Assembly (NCBI RefSeq): GCF_004216775.1
Contig: NZ_SGXF01000001.1
Span: forward strand, 422,828 to 486,827
DNA length: 64,000 nt
Direction of reading: 5' to 3'
From: Cuneatibacter caecimuris
GTDB taxonomy: Bacteria; Bacillota; Clostridia; Lachnospirales; Lachnospiraceae
Shown: piece by piece, positions 15,934 through 24,487 of the stretch
Layout: every line of letters starts with the position of its first letter
Position numbering within the stretch: the first letter of the stretch is position 1
Notes under the pieces: generated by a model
Seen by the model: the letters and a program-made list of their open reading frames with translations, nothing else
The model's database searches: none
What the model was told of the DNA's origin: nothing
Program-made: the position numbers and the translations under genes

Positions 15934-16670
15934 TTTTTACCTCTCTTCTGCGCCGCCACAATCAGCATCATGGGACGTCTCATCTCGTCCCGCATCCCCG
16001 GAAGGTGCATCATCTGTTCCGGCGGCTGCGGCTCCACAACATTCTTCAGGTCAAATCCATTTAAGAGCAATGTATTTAAATAAGTAGTAAGGGTCCTGTG
16101 GTACTTCACCACATGTTCTCCCAAAAAAACCGCGTCCCGTTCTCCTTCATAATAATAGTTGTCTACCAGAAAATGCAGAATCCCGCCCTGGTCGTCATAA
16201 AACCAGTCCTGAGTCCCATATGCGGTAAAAACAGGGTGTTCCACAGAAAAAACAAACCATCCTCCCGGCGTTATCCAACTGCTGATTTTCTCTGCCAGCC
16301 CTTTAAAATCCCTTATATAGTGAAACGCCAGCGAACTGAGCACAATATCAAAGGAGCTTTCCGGAAAATCCAGATCCTCCATTGCAGCCCTGAGGTAAGT
16401 GACATTCTGACAGCTGTTTTTCTCTGCAGCGGCCTCCAGCATCTTTTCAGAGAGATCAACGCCCTGCACCTCTTCTGCTCCGTTCTCAGCAGCATATCTG
16501 CAATGCCATCCATAACCGCATCCCAGATCCAGAACCCGCTTTCCGGCAAAATCAGGCAGGACCTTCTGCAGTTCCGACCATTCCCCCGCGCCTTCCAGCC
16601 CCTGCCTGGAACGGGCCATCTGCCCGTATTTTTGGAAAAATGCCTCATCATCATATTTATTTTGCTTCAT
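15930..16670 (-). CDS. Class I SAM-dependent methyltransferase
   Basis: A 246-residue Rossmann methyltransferase with motif I LDLGCGYGWH (about 47-56), an acidic end of strand 2 (VDLSEKMLEAA), and motif IV region FDIVLSSLAFHYI. After this comes WITPGGWFVFSVEHPVF. This pattern is that of small-molecule methyltransferases of the UbiE/Methyltransf_11 type; the substrate is not evident. AAGGAGGG precedes ATG 16670. It is coupled to the DUF3788 gene by an ATGA overlap, the only functional clue. Confidence 0.85.
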   Translation of the reverse strand: MKQNKYDDEAFFQKYGQMARSRQGLEGAGEWSELQKVLPDFAGKRVLDLGCGYGWHCRYAAENGAEEVQGVDLSEKMLEAAAEKNSCQNVTYLRAAMEDLDFPESSFDIVLSSLAFHYIRDFKGLAEKISSWITPGGWFVFSVEHPVFTAYGTQDWFYDDQGGILHFLVDNYYYEGERDAVFLGEHVVKYHRTLTTYLNTLLLNGFDLKNVVEPQPPEQMMHLPGMRDEMRRPMMLIVAAQKRGKK

Positions 16671-16726
16671 CCCGAAACCCTCCTGTCATCATGCTAGCCG
16701 TTTCTGCCAGCCAGCGGCGGAGGAAA

Positions 16727-17089
16727 TCATACAGACCCCCCGATTTCTTCCACCGCCATTATCACTTCTCTGATCTGCGCCTCTGTGATCCCATCCTCAT
16801 GAAATCCTCCGCAGCACACTGTCACCGCGTTCTTCTTTCTGCAGACTGTCTCCGCCAGAAAACGGCAGAGACGTTCATCCTTATGCCCCGTCACATTGAG
16901 CACAGAAGAAGTAACGCTGAGGCTGCCGTCTCCTGTCAGGGAAGGGCGCGGAACTGCAAGCACCGTGCAGCCAATATGCGGACTGTGGCCGCCGGACAAT
17001 AAAACGGCCCAATCACCGCCCAGCCTTTCCAGGCGGACCGTCAGCCTGGAAAAAGACAATTCTCTTTCAAAAATCATATCCCCTGCCAT
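16727..17089 (-). CDS. LpdD-like prenylated-flavin chaperone/decarboxylase accessory protein
   Basis: A 120-residue protein at the end of a UbiD-UbiX operon. It has a conserved core, LLSGGHSPHIGCTVLAVPRPS and SVTSSVLNVTGHKDE, that I associate with the LpdD/BsdD accessory family found next to gallate and hydroxybenzoate decarboxylases. LpdD-like proteins are thought to assist delivery of prenylated FMN to the decarboxylase. ATG 17089 overlaps the end of the UbiX gene and has AGGGG upstream. The C-terminus ends in an acidic helix (VIMAVEEIGGSV). Family identity rests on both sequence and context. Confidence 0.72.
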   Translation of the reverse strand: MAGDMIFERELSFSRLTVRLERLGGDWAVLLSGGHSPHIGCTVLAVPRPSLTGDGSLSVTSSVLNVTGHKDERLCRFLAETVCRKKNAVTVCCGGFHEDGITEAQIREVIMAVEEIGGSV

Positions 17090-17646
17090 CTTCGATACCC
17101 CTCTGCCTCTATTCCGAAATGCTCCAGCAGCTTTGCCGCGATATGGTCTGTCATCTCCTCTATGGTCTTGGGCTTATGGTAAAATGTCATCATCGGCGGG
17201 ACAATATGCACGCCCGGAATCATGGACAGTTCCTGCATGTTGCGCAGATGGATGGGACTCAGAGGCGTTTCCCTGACAGCCAGCACCAACGTGCGCTGCT
17301 CTTTCATGGTCACATCCGCTGCCCGCTGGATCAGATTCTCCCCATAGCCGGAATGAATTCCGGCCAGGGTTTTCATGCTGCAGGGCACAATTAACATACC
17401 TTTTGTAGGAAAGGTGCCGCTGGCCGGACCCGCCCCGGTCTGATCTTCCTGCAGCACCTTATCCGCCAGAGGATAGATCTCCTCCGCGCGCAGGCCAGTC
17501 TCCTGCTCCAGGGTCAGCCTGGCGCTGCGGCTCATCACCAGGCAGGACTCATACTTACCATTCTGCCTGATCAGCTCCAGGCACCTTACCAGGATGGGCA
17601 TGCCGCTGGCTCCGGTGGCGCCTACAATAATTTTCTGTTTATCCAA
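17074..17646 (-). CDS. UbiX-family flavin prenyltransferase
   Basis: A 190-residue flavoprotein beginning DKQKIIVGATGASGMPI, the UbiX/Pad1 FMN-binding start. It also has LIVPCSMKTLAGIHSGYGENLI with RAADVTMKE, and the conserved VRETPLSPIHLRNM and PPMMTFYHKPKT. It transfers a dimethylallyl group to FMNH2 to make prenylated FMN, the cofactor for UbiD. The start is TTG 17646, because AGGAG lies seven bases upstream; an in-frame TTG at 17670 inside the ubiD end has no ribosome site. It overlaps the LpdD-like gene and follows the ubiD-like gene by only 11 bases. Confidence 0.88.
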   Translation of the reverse strand: MDKQKIIVGATGASGMPILVRCLELIRQNGKYESCLVMSRSARLTLEQETGLRAEEIYPLADKVLQEDQTGAGPASGTFPTKGMLIVPCSMKTLAGIHSGYGENLIQRAADVTMKEQRTLVLAVRETPLSPIHLRNMQELSMIPGVHIVPPMMTFYHKPKTIEEMTDHIAAKLLEHFGIEAEGYRRWQGI

Positions 17647-17657
17647 AGCATATCTCC

Positions 17658-19121
17658 TCAGTTCATCCAACGTTCCGGATCAGTTTCCATGAAACGCGCC
17701 CGACGGAATCTGTCTTTCAGTGCAAAGGGGACGGTGCAGTCAAACACCGTCTTGCAGGCTATGCCTCTGTCCCTGATTGAAGCGGAATAAACCGGGTCAT
17801 TGGACGGGTCCAGAGGATGGCAGCGGACACCGGGTATGGTTATAATATCCTGATCTCCCTGGAACCTGGTATTCATGGCCCAAAGCACATCATTCATATC
17901 AAAGCAATCCACATCCTCGTCCACCAGAAAGATATGTTTTAATTCACTGAAAGCAGAAAATGCCAGCAGCGCCGCCTGTCTCTGCCTCCCTTCATCACTG
18001 GCGGACAGCTTTTGAAACTGCAGCACAGCCATATATTTTCCGCCTCCCGCGGAAGCGCAGTACACGTTTTTCAGCCTCCCTGGCATGGCCTTTTCCACCA
18101 TCCCATATATGCTGGCTTCCGTGGGGATTCCCGCCATGGACACATGCTCCTCACTGGGGCCGATGCACGTCTGCATAATGGGATTTTCCCGGTGGGTGAC
18201 TGCTTTTACTTTGATCAGACGGCATTGGTCGCTAGCCGGCCCGGTGTAGCCGGGAAACTCCGGCATTGCATAGCCTGTATGGCTGTTCTGATCCTCTTTT
18301 ACCCGGACGCCGGGCAGGATTTCACCTTCAATCACATATTCTGCATTGGCGATGGCCCGCTCGTTTACAGTCAGACATTGGCACAGTTCAACCGGTTCTC
18401 CCCGCAGCGCTCCGGCTACAGCCAGCTCATCATAACCCAAAGGCGTTGTAGGAGGCTCAAAGCAGGAACCGATCTCAATCGCCGGGTCCACGCCGATGCT
18501 GATGGAAATGGGAAGCGTCCGCCCCAGTTCCTCTGCCCGTTCTGCCATAGCGCCGATATGCCTGGCTCCCGGAGTAAAGAAAATTGACAATTCATCTTTC
18601 CCCTGTATGCAGAGCCTGTGGATAGTCACATCGGAAAGCCCTGTATCCGGATGAGTGGCATAGCACATCCCCAATGTAATATAAGGCCCTGCGTCATCCG
18701 GCGTATTGGTGGGCGCAGGCACCAGTTTATTCAGGTCAAAATCCGCATCTTCGGCCCTGTGCACCACCTGCTGGCAAAGGGCAGCTCCCTGGGTCAGCAC
18801 CGGAGGCACCGGCTTGTCCACGCTCCTGTACAGCTTTTTGCCCAGCTCCTCCGGCGCGCAGTCCAGAAGCGCTGCCACTCTCTTCCTGCTGGCCAGCAGT
18901 CCGATCATCACTCTGGCGCCGGGATGCCCCTTCACATGATTAAATATCATGGCCGGGCCCTCTTTTGTCGGCCGCATCACTGTTCCGCCTGCGCCGACAT
19001 AGCGGTAAACGCCTGAAAGCTCTGCCCTGGGGTCCACCTCCACATCCGTCCGGGTCAGCTGTCCCGGCATCTCCTCCAGCCGCTTTATCGCAGAACGCAG
19101 ATCATTAATTTTTTCTGACAT
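17658..19121 (-). CDS. UbiD-family prenyl-FMN-dependent decarboxylase
   Basis: A 487-residue UbiD-type protein with the usual order: N-terminal domain (DLRSAIKRLEEMPGQL; VMIGLLASRKRVAALL), middle split-barrel (RLCIQGKDELSIFFTPGARH, ISISIGVDPAIEIGSCFE) and C-terminal (EHVSMAGIPTEASIYGMVEK, HIFLVDEDVDCFDMNDVLWA, MNTRFQGDQDI). It reversibly decarboxylates aromatic or unsaturated acids using prenylated FMN. Neighbouring UbiX and LpdD-like genes make the cofactor and assist maturation, so this is a self-contained unit like the lpd/bsd gallate or hydroxybenzoate decarboxylases of gut bacteria. No quinone genes are nearby, so a role in ubiquinone synthesis is unlikely. The substrate is unproven. Confidence 0.88.
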   Translation of the reverse strand: MSEKINDLRSAIKRLEEMPGQLTRTDVEVDPRAELSGVYRYVGAGGTVMRPTKEGPAMIFNHVKGHPGARVMIGLLASRKRVAALLDCAPEELGKKLYRSVDKPVPPVLTQGAALCQQVVHRAEDADFDLNKLVPAPTNTPDDAGPYITLGMCYATHPDTGLSDVTIHRLCIQGKDELSIFFTPGARHIGAMAERAEELGRTLPISISIGVDPAIEIGSCFEPPTTPLGYDELAVAGALRGEPVELCQCLTVNERAIANAEYVIEGEILPGVRVKEDQNSHTGYAMPEFPGYTGPASDQCRLIKVKAVTHRENPIMQTCIGPSEEHVSMAGIPTEASIYGMVEKAMPGRLKNVYCASAGGGKYMAVLQFQKLSASDEGRQRQAALLAFSAFSELKHIFLVDEDVDCFDMNDVLWAMNTRFQGDQDIITIPGVRCHPLDPSNDPVYSASIRDRGIACKTVFDCTVPFALKDRFRRARFMETDPERWMN

Positions 19122-19217
19122 CTCTCATTTCTCCTCCTGACAGCGCTTATTCACGCCGAAAAACTGATTCTTCTATTTTATCATAAATTCTGATAAACAC
19201 AAGCCTCAGCCGGAAGA

Positions 19218-20339
19218 CTATTCTGTCAGAACTCTTTCCGGCCGGCTTCCCAGCCGGCTCAATATTTCATTGGAAATAGTGCCTGCATCCGCCGCCATCT
19301 CTGCGGCAGTGATTTCTTCGCTGCCGGAGCTTCCGATCAGCACTGCCTCGTCTCCTGCCGCTGCTCCGGGCGCACAGGAGACATCAATTAGCAGCTGGTC
19401 CATACACACTCTCCCAACCACCGGCGCTCTTACGCCTCTCACCAGCACTGCGCCTTTCCCTGACAGGCTGCGGGGAATTCCGTCCCCATAGCCAATGGAA
19501 ACAGCCGCAATCCGCATTTCCTCCGGAGCCGTATATGCCAGGCCATAGCCCGCGGGCTCTCCCGGATGCAGATGCTTTACGCACTCTAATCTGGATTTCA
19601 GCGACAGTACAGGCCGCAAATCCGGCTGCACAGCCGTACGGTCCTCCGGGGAGCTAAACGTCCCGTAAAGAGCAATTCCCACCCTGGCATAATCAAATTG
19701 CAGATCCGGATAATTCAGCAAACCGTAGCTTCCCTGCAGATGTGTCTCAAAATGATGGATTCCATTGCTTCTGAGTGTTTGGATTACACCGCAGAATCTT
19801 TGAATCTGCCTGCAGGTAAATGCCTTTTCGGCTTCTGTACGCCCGTCCGCCGCACAGAGGTGGGAAAACACCCCTGTAATTTCCAAATGGTCCAGACTCC
19901 ATATCTTTAAAATATTTTCTATATCTTCACTGCGTTCACCCAATCGCCGCATTCCTGTATCAATTCCCACATGGACCTTCACTGGTTTTCCATACCGGCT
20001 GAGCCGGCAGGCATACGGGAAATCTACTACAGTCTGGGTAAGCCGGTTCCTGCACAGTTCCGGGAACAGCTCCGGGTGGGTGTACCCCAAGACCAGAATC
20101 TGTCCGGAAAACCCTGCGCGGCGCAGCTGAATCCCTTCTTCCGCCGAAGCCACGCAGCAGTCCCTGATGCCCAGATTCTGCAGCAGCAGTCCGATCTGCA
20201 CCGCTCCATGCCCATAGGCGTTTGCTTTCAGCGCAGGCATCAGCCTGCACCGGGCAGGAAGAATCTTTTGAATTTCTTCCACATTATGTGCCAGCCTGTT
20301 CCGGCTCAGTTCAATCCATGCCCTTCCTTTTTCATACAT
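19218..20339 (-). CDS. vanT: Alanine/serine racemase, detached racemase half of VanT
   Basis: A 373-residue PLP-dependent racemase. It has the lysine motif MPALKANAYGHGAVQIG (about residues 30-46), GIDTGMRRLGE, VGIALYG and the C-terminal tyrosine region with SIGYGDGIPRSLSG and VGRVCMDQLLIDV. In VanG/VanC/VanE clusters this domain is the C-terminal half of the single membrane protein VanT, which makes D-Ser. Here it is a separate gene. ATG 20339 has GAGGA seven bases upstream and overlaps the tail of the membrane-domain gene by 34 bases in another frame. Independent initiation is therefore more likely than an essential frameshift. It would supply D-Ser to the ligase gene in the same operon. 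Racemase family is certain; serine preference is inferred from context. Confidence 0.85.
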   Translation of the reverse strand: MYEKGRAWIELSRNRLAHNVEEIQKILPARCRLMPALKANAYGHGAVQIGLLLQNLGIRDCCVASAEEGIQLRRAGFSGQILVLGYTHPELFPELCRNRLTQTVVDFPYACRLSRYGKPVKVHVGIDTGMRRLGERSEDIENILKIWSLDHLEITGVFSHLCAADGRTEAEKAFTCRQIQRFCGVIQTLRSNGIHHFETHLQGSYGLLNYPDLQFDYARVGIALYGTFSSPEDRTAVQPDLRPVLSLKSRLECVKHLHPGEPAGYGLAYTAPEEMRIAAVSIGYGDGIPRSLSGKGAVLVRGVRAPVVGRVCMDQLLIDVSCAPGAAAGDEAVLIGSSGSEEITAAEMAADAGTISNEILSRLGSRPERVLTE

Positions 20340-21379
20340 ACTATTTTCCTCTTTTCCCAAAAAATCTGCAGGATCCATGCTCCGGACAGTGACAGCAGAC
20401 ACACAGTCAAATACTGGATCAGCGTATTTTCCACCAACAGCCAGGCAAGGCCCGCAGCTTTCGCCAGGCCCCGCAGCAGGATCAGCGCCATGGGATGAAT
20501 GAGATAGACCAGCATGGACCCGTTTCGCAGCCAGCCAGGCGCTTTCTGTTTCGACTCAAGCAATATCTGATAGAAAAAATACAGAAACGGGACCAGGAAC
20601 AGGTACATGCTGTTATGCCGCTGAATTCCCAGATAATAAGTCAGCAGGCCTTCTATCAGCATCAAAAGTAAAGAAATCGCCGCCCCTGCCCTGCAACATA
20701 TCTTTGAACAGCGGAACTCCGGCACGGCCGCCGCAACACCCATAAACAAAAACAAAGGGGCATAGAATATTCCATTTCTCGTATAGCTGCTGACTGTAAA
20801 AATTCCTTCATATACCGTTTTCAGGGCAGGGATTTTTTCTGCAAGTCCGTAATAACTGTCTCCCAACAGCCCCACTATATAAGCGGCTCCGCAATATATA
20901 ACAGCTCCTTTTATTGATTTCCGGAGAAGCAGCAGGAGCAGAACGCTGCCTGCGGCCACAGCCGGAAAATACCAGAGATGGTAAAACGTGCCGTCAAAGA
21001 AAATATTTTTCAGGAATTCTCCCGCCCCAGAAGGAAAATTTCCAGCATAGATGCTGACAGGAAGATAACAAAGAGAGGCCGCCAGGTACAGCAGCAAACT
21101 TTTCCGCAGGAACCGGCGCAGGCGGGCTTTCTGACGGAACCCGCTGAAAACACAGGGCGCCAGGACAAAATATCCTGTTGTCATCAGAAAAAAGGGGACA
21201 GCGATCCTTCCCAGGCAGCAGCTGAATAAATAATCCGCCGGTTTACTCCAGCAGGTGAACGGACCGGTATGAATGGCAACCACAAGAAACGCGGCTGCCA
21301 GACGGAAGTTATCAATTCCTCCATAATTTTCTACATCTGAAGCGGCTTTTTGTCCATGAATTTCCATCATGGTCATCAT
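20306..21379 (-). CDS. VanT-like membrane domain (acyltransferase-3 fold)
   Basis: A 357-residue protein with about ten hydrophobic segments. Its start, GIDNFRLAAAFLVVAIHTGPF, matches the N-terminal membrane part of VanT and of acyltransferase-3 proteins, and VPFFLMTTGYFVL follows. In VanT this domain is thought to bring L-Ser to the fused racemase. Here it ends with MKKEGHGLN, and the racemase begins in a different frame inside the same bases, so the usual fusion is split. ATG 21379 overlaps the ligase stop (ATGA), showing coupling. Alternatively it could be a stand-alone acyltransferase, but the order ligase-membrane domain-racemase strongly supports VanT. Confidence 0.82.
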   Translation of the reverse strand: MMTMMEIHGQKAASDVENYGGIDNFRLAAAFLVVAIHTGPFTCWSKPADYLFSCCLGRIAVPFFLMTTGYFVLAPCVFSGFRQKARLRRFLRKSLLLYLAASLCYLPVSIYAGNFPSGAGEFLKNIFFDGTFYHLWYFPAVAAGSVLLLLLLRKSIKGAVIYCGAAYIVGLLGDSYYGLAEKIPALKTVYEGIFTVSSYTRNGIFYAPLFLFMGVAAAVPEFRCSKICCRAGAAISLLLMLIEGLLTYYLGIQRHNSMYLFLVPFLYFFYQILLESKQKAPGWLRNGSMLVYLIHPMALILLRGLAKAAGLAWLLVENTLIQYLTVCLLSLSGAWILQIFWEKRKIVCMKKEGHGLN

Positions 21380-22416
21380 TCCATTTCCAGCAGGCGGCTT
21401 ACGCTCTCTTCCAAAGACAGCCCGGCCGCTTCCAGCATATTGGGAAAGCGGCTGTGCGCGGTAAAACCGGGGATGGTATTCACCTCATTAAAGTAAATCT
21501 CTCCTGATTGTGTTAAAAACATGTCCACCCGCGCAAAGCACCGGCAGCCCAGCAGGCGGTAGAGCCGCAGGGCCGTGCGTTTGATCTCCTCTGCTTTTTT
21601 TGCCGGAATCCGCGCCGGGACATGGATCCTGGAAGATTTCAGCGTATATTTCTCCGTATAATCAAAGAAACCGTCGGACAGTTCTATCTCATCAACCGCG
21701 CCGGTAAACAGAGTATCCGTACCCAGAACCGCGCAGCCCACTTCAAAGCCCTCGATCATCTCTTCCAGCATTACAGCCGAATCATGGCGGAAAGCATTTT
21801 CTATCGCCTGATGCAGGCCCATTTCCTCTGAAACCTTTGCGATCCCAAAAGAGGATCCGGAACGCACCGGCTTCACAAACAGCGGATAGCCCAGCATTCC
21901 TGCTGCTTCCATGGCTCTTTGCAGGCTGTATCCTTTTTTCAGCGTCACCGACCTGGCAGTTCTGATCCCTTCAGCTGCCGCAATGCGGTGGGCCGCTTCC
22001 TTGTCCATGCAGAGAGCTGAAGAGAGCAGCCCGCAGCCGATCACCGGTATTCCCGCCAGTTCCAGGACCCCCTGTACAGTCCCGTCCTCTCCATTTTTTC
22101 CATGCAGCACAGGAAAGGCCGCATCCAGGGATAGAATATTAACTCTGCCCTTTTCCATACAGCACAGGCCATGCAGAGATTTATCTGTACATGGATATAC
22201 CGGCAGGCACACTCCTTTCTGCTTCCAGCAGTCCTCCGAAATCCATTCCGTTTCTCCCTGATACCAGTACCATTGTCCTGTTTCCCTGTCTATTCCGATC
22301 AGAAACAGATCATATTGTTCTGTATTTATGCATTGGATCACTGAAGCGGCGGATTGCAGAGAGACGCCATACTCAGTTGAATTGCCTCCAAAAAGCACTG
22401 CAATTTTCCTTCCCAT
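21376..22416 (-). CDS. vanG: VanG-type D-alanine--D-serine ligase
   Basis: A 346-residue ATP-grasp ligase: N-terminal AVLFGGNSTEYGVSLQSA, SGSSFGIAKV, EEMIEGFEVGCAVLG, EKYTLKSSRIHVPARIPAKK and the metal site RVDMFLTQSGEIYFNEVNTI. The EY after ST and the EKYTLK/IHVPAR segment are features I associate with D-Ala-D-Ser ligases (VanG, VanC, VanE) rather than housekeeping Ddl. The product lowers vancomycin affinity of peptidoglycan precursors. ATG 22416 has GGGAGG upstream; an in-frame ATG at 22437 does not. A strong hairpin (22470-22510) separates it from vanS, so read-through or a promoter within 22511-22566 must drive it. No VanXY gene follows. Confidence 0.85.
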   Translation of the reverse strand: MGRKIAVLFGGNSTEYGVSLQSAASVIQCINTEQYDLFLIGIDRETGQWYWYQGETEWISEDCWKQKGVCLPVYPCTDKSLHGLCCMEKGRVNILSLDAAFPVLHGKNGEDGTVQGVLELAGIPVIGCGLLSSALCMDKEAAHRIAAAEGIRTARSVTLKKGYSLQRAMEAAGMLGYPLFVKPVRSGSSFGIAKVSEEMGLHQAIENAFRHDSAVMLEEMIEGFEVGCAVLGTDTLFTGAVDEIELSDGFFDYTEKYTLKSSRIHVPARIPAKKAEEIKRTALRLYRLLGCRCFARVDMFLTQSGEIYFNEVNTIPGFTAHSRFPNMLEAAGLSLEESVSRLLEME

Positions 22417-22469
22417 TATTTTGCTTCCTCCCTTCATTTCATAGCAGCCCTTTCCCAGAAAAGGAAAAT

Positions 22470-22510
22470 GGACAGCCTCTGTTTGATATTCTACTAAACA
22501 GAGGCTGTCC
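22470..22510 (-). terminator. Strong hairpin between vanS and the ligase gene
   Basis: Perfect 15-bp arms (22470-22484 and 22496-22510) with an 11-base loop, followed on the minus strand by a T-rich run (ATTTTCCTTTT). It lies between the end of vanS (22567) and the ligase start (22416). It may terminate vanRS or attenuate the resistance genes. Confidence 0.75.
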
Positions 22511-22529
22511 GCGCTTTAATATTCTGTTG

Positions 22530-22562
22530 TGAAATTCCTAAGAAACAGCTAAGGAATTTTAA
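22530..22562. repeat. Imperfect inverted repeat just after vanS
   Basis: AAATTCCT and AGGAATTT arms with additional near-symmetry (CTTAG/CTAAG) form a partial palindrome. It lies upstream of the hairpin and could be a regulator site for the downstream ligase operon or part of a second terminator. Confidence 0.35.
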
Positions 22563-22566
22563 ATCT

Positions 22567-23772
22567 TCATTGTACCTGGCCCGCCGGAAGGGTCACTTGA
22601 AAGGTTGTGATCCCTTCTCTGCTCTCTGCCGTAATCGTTCCTCCGTGGAGAGTCACAATTTCTTTTGCAATCGCCAGACCCAGGCCTGCGCCTCCTGTAT
22701 TGGTGGCCCTGGCTTCATCCAGCCGGAAGAACTTATCAAAAATTGCGTTCAGCTTCTGTTCCGGAATCGTTTTTCCCGCATTGCTGAATGAGATCCCTAT
22801 GTCCTGGCCGGCACTTTCTGCCCGCACCACAATGGCGGTGTCCGGCTCGCTGTATGCAATGGCGTTTTTCAAAATATTATTAAATACCCTGGCAAGTTTA
22901 GCCGGGTCTCCCCATAATTTCAAATCCTCCGCAGACTCCAGCACCACCTCGTTGCCATGATCCTGCAGAAGGGGGTAAAATTCATCTGTCATCTGTACCA
23001 GCATATAATACAGATCAATCTGTTCTTTTTCCAAATCAATCTGCTGGAGATTATATCTGGTAATATCAAAAAACTCGTTGATGAGCTTTTCCAGACGCAG
23101 GGCCTTGTCCAGCGTAATTTTCATGTACTTTGTTTTTTGGGCCGCAGGCATGTCCGGCGCTTCATCCATTAGGCTCAGATATCCGATGACAGATGTGAGG
23201 GGCGTCTTCAGGTCGTGAGCCAGATAAGCGATCAAGTCATTTTTCCTGGCTGTCTCTTCTTTCATAATCTGCTCGTGGCGCTGCATGGTGGACTTCACTT
23301 CCGCCAGCTCCGCAGACAATTCAGCATACTCTTTTGGAAATACCTCCGCAGCTTCGGTCTCACCTGACATATAGCGGTGCACCATACCGCTGGCGGCAGT
23401 TATTGTCTTTTTCATTCTGGCTTTCGAAGAAACAAAAGAGGCGGTAAATACAATCAGCAGCCAGGCAACAATATTTACGCACAATACCGTCAGCAAAAGG
23501 ATTTTTACCTTATACCAGGCCGGTTCCCGGACGATAATCTTCGTTCCCTGTCCGCTGTAGTCAGGATTATGGGTGACCATAAAATACTTATCAAACCAGT
23601 CCAGAAACGAACCATTCCAGACATAATCAAACAGATAGTAGAGGCCAAAGCATAATGCGATGCCCAGCGCGCAGGCGGCAATCACCCGGGCTGCTTTTAT
23701 CAGATGTTTGACATTAATTTTCAATTTTGTATCCGCACCCCCAGACAGTCTTGATATATTTGGGCTCTTCAA
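22567..23772 (-). CDS. vanS: VanS-type sensor histidine kinase
   Basis: About 401 residues with two membrane helices (about 29-52 and 92-115), a short extracytoplasmic loop between them, a linker, and a HisKA/HATPase core. Motifs: H-box LAHDLKTPLTSVIGYL, N-box NNILKNAIAYS, G boxes ISFSNAGKTIP and GGAGLGLAIAKEIV. VanS kinases sense glycopeptides or cell-wall change and control VanR. The start is unclear: TTG 23772 has GGGAG upstream but lies inside the vanR end, and a later in-frame TTG near the vanR stop is also possible. The large overlap with vanR implies coupling. Assignment as VanS rests on position beside the VanG-type ligase. Confidence 0.82.
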   Translation of the reverse strand: MKSPNISRLSGGADTKLKINVKHLIKAARVIAACALGIALCFGLYYLFDYVWNGSFLDWFDKYFMVTHNPDYSGQGTKIIVREPAWYKVKILLLTVLCVNIVAWLLIVFTASFVSSKARMKKTITAASGMVHRYMSGETEAAEVFPKEYAELSAELAEVKSTMQRHEQIMKEETARKNDLIAYLAHDLKTPLTSVIGYLSLMDEAPDMPAAQKTKYMKITLDKALRLEKLINEFFDITRYNLQQIDLEKEQIDLYYMLVQMTDEFYPLLQDHGNEVVLESAEDLKLWGDPAKLARVFNNILKNAIAYSEPDTAIVVRAESAGQDIGISFSNAGKTIPEQKLNAIFDKFFRLDEARATNTGGAGLGLAIAKEIVTLHGGTITAESREGITTFQVTLPAGQVQ

Positions 23773-24409
23773 ATGAATCTCCCATTTTTTCTCTCAGATG
23801 GCGGATATGTACTGTAATGGTATTGTTGCTTTTGCTGAAATATTCGTCTCCCCAGATCTGATGGAACAGCTCTTCGGAACTGACCACCCTGCCTTTCTGC
23901 TGGCAAAGAATCGTGAGGATGGAAAATTCAGTGGGAGTCAGGTTCAGCGGCTTTTCATTCAGCGTACATTCATGGGTTCTGATATCCAGGGTCAGTCCCG
24001 CGTGGACGATCACATCCTCCTCTGTACCAGCTCCCGTATTGTACCTTTTATATCGCCTCAGCTGCGCCTTCACTCTCGCCACCAGCTCCAACGGCAGAAA
24101 AGGTTTTGTGATATAATCGTCAGCCCCCAGCATCAGCCCGGTTATTTTATCCACTTCTTCTCCCTTTGCAGTCAGCATGATTACGGGATAGCAGTACTGT
24201 TCCCGGATTTTCTGGCAGAGCTGGAGGCCGCTCATTCCCGGCAGCATCACGTCCAGCAGCGCCAGATCCAGTTTCTCATTCTGAATACATTCCAAAGCCG
24301 CAGCAGCGCTGTAGCATTTATATACGATAAAATTCTCATTTTCAAGATAAAGGGCTACCAAGTCCGCAATTTCCTGTTCATCATCTACGATCATGATTTT
24401 ATCTGGCAT
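23714..24409 (-). CDS. vanR: VanR-type OmpR-family response regulator
   Basis: A 231-residue regulator. The receiver has acidic residues in MIVDDEQEIA, the phospho-Asp in LALLDVMLPGMSG and the Lys in DDYITKPFLP. The C-terminal winged helix contains LTPTEFSILTILCQQKGRVVS and NTITVHIRHLREKMGD with the usual YIKTVWGCGYKIEN end. AAAGGAG precedes ATG 24409. Its nearest relatives by sequence pattern and position are VanR regulators of VanG-like clusters. It would activate transcription of the ligase/racemase genes when phosphorylated by VanS. Confidence 0.85.
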   Translation of the reverse strand: MPDKIMIVDDEQEIADLVALYLENENFIVYKCYSAAAALECIQNEKLDLALLDVMLPGMSGLQLCQKIREQYCYPVIMLTAKGEEVDKITGLMLGADDYITKPFLPLELVARVKAQLRRYKRYNTGAGTEEDVIVHAGLTLDIRTHECTLNEKPLNLTPTEFSILTILCQQKGRVVSSEELFHQIWGDEYFSKSNNTITVHIRHLREKMGDSFEEPKYIKTVWGCGYKIEN

Positions 24410-24487
24410 AATATTCGCTCCTTTCTTAACTGAGTCTATTTTATCGCATAAAACTTTAAGAAATGTAGCGTTTTCACTAAGATTTTA

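Noticed and set aside
20306-20402. Programmed ribosomal frameshift making fused VanT
   Set aside because: No clear slippery heptamer with a structure was seen, and the racemase has its own ribosome site.
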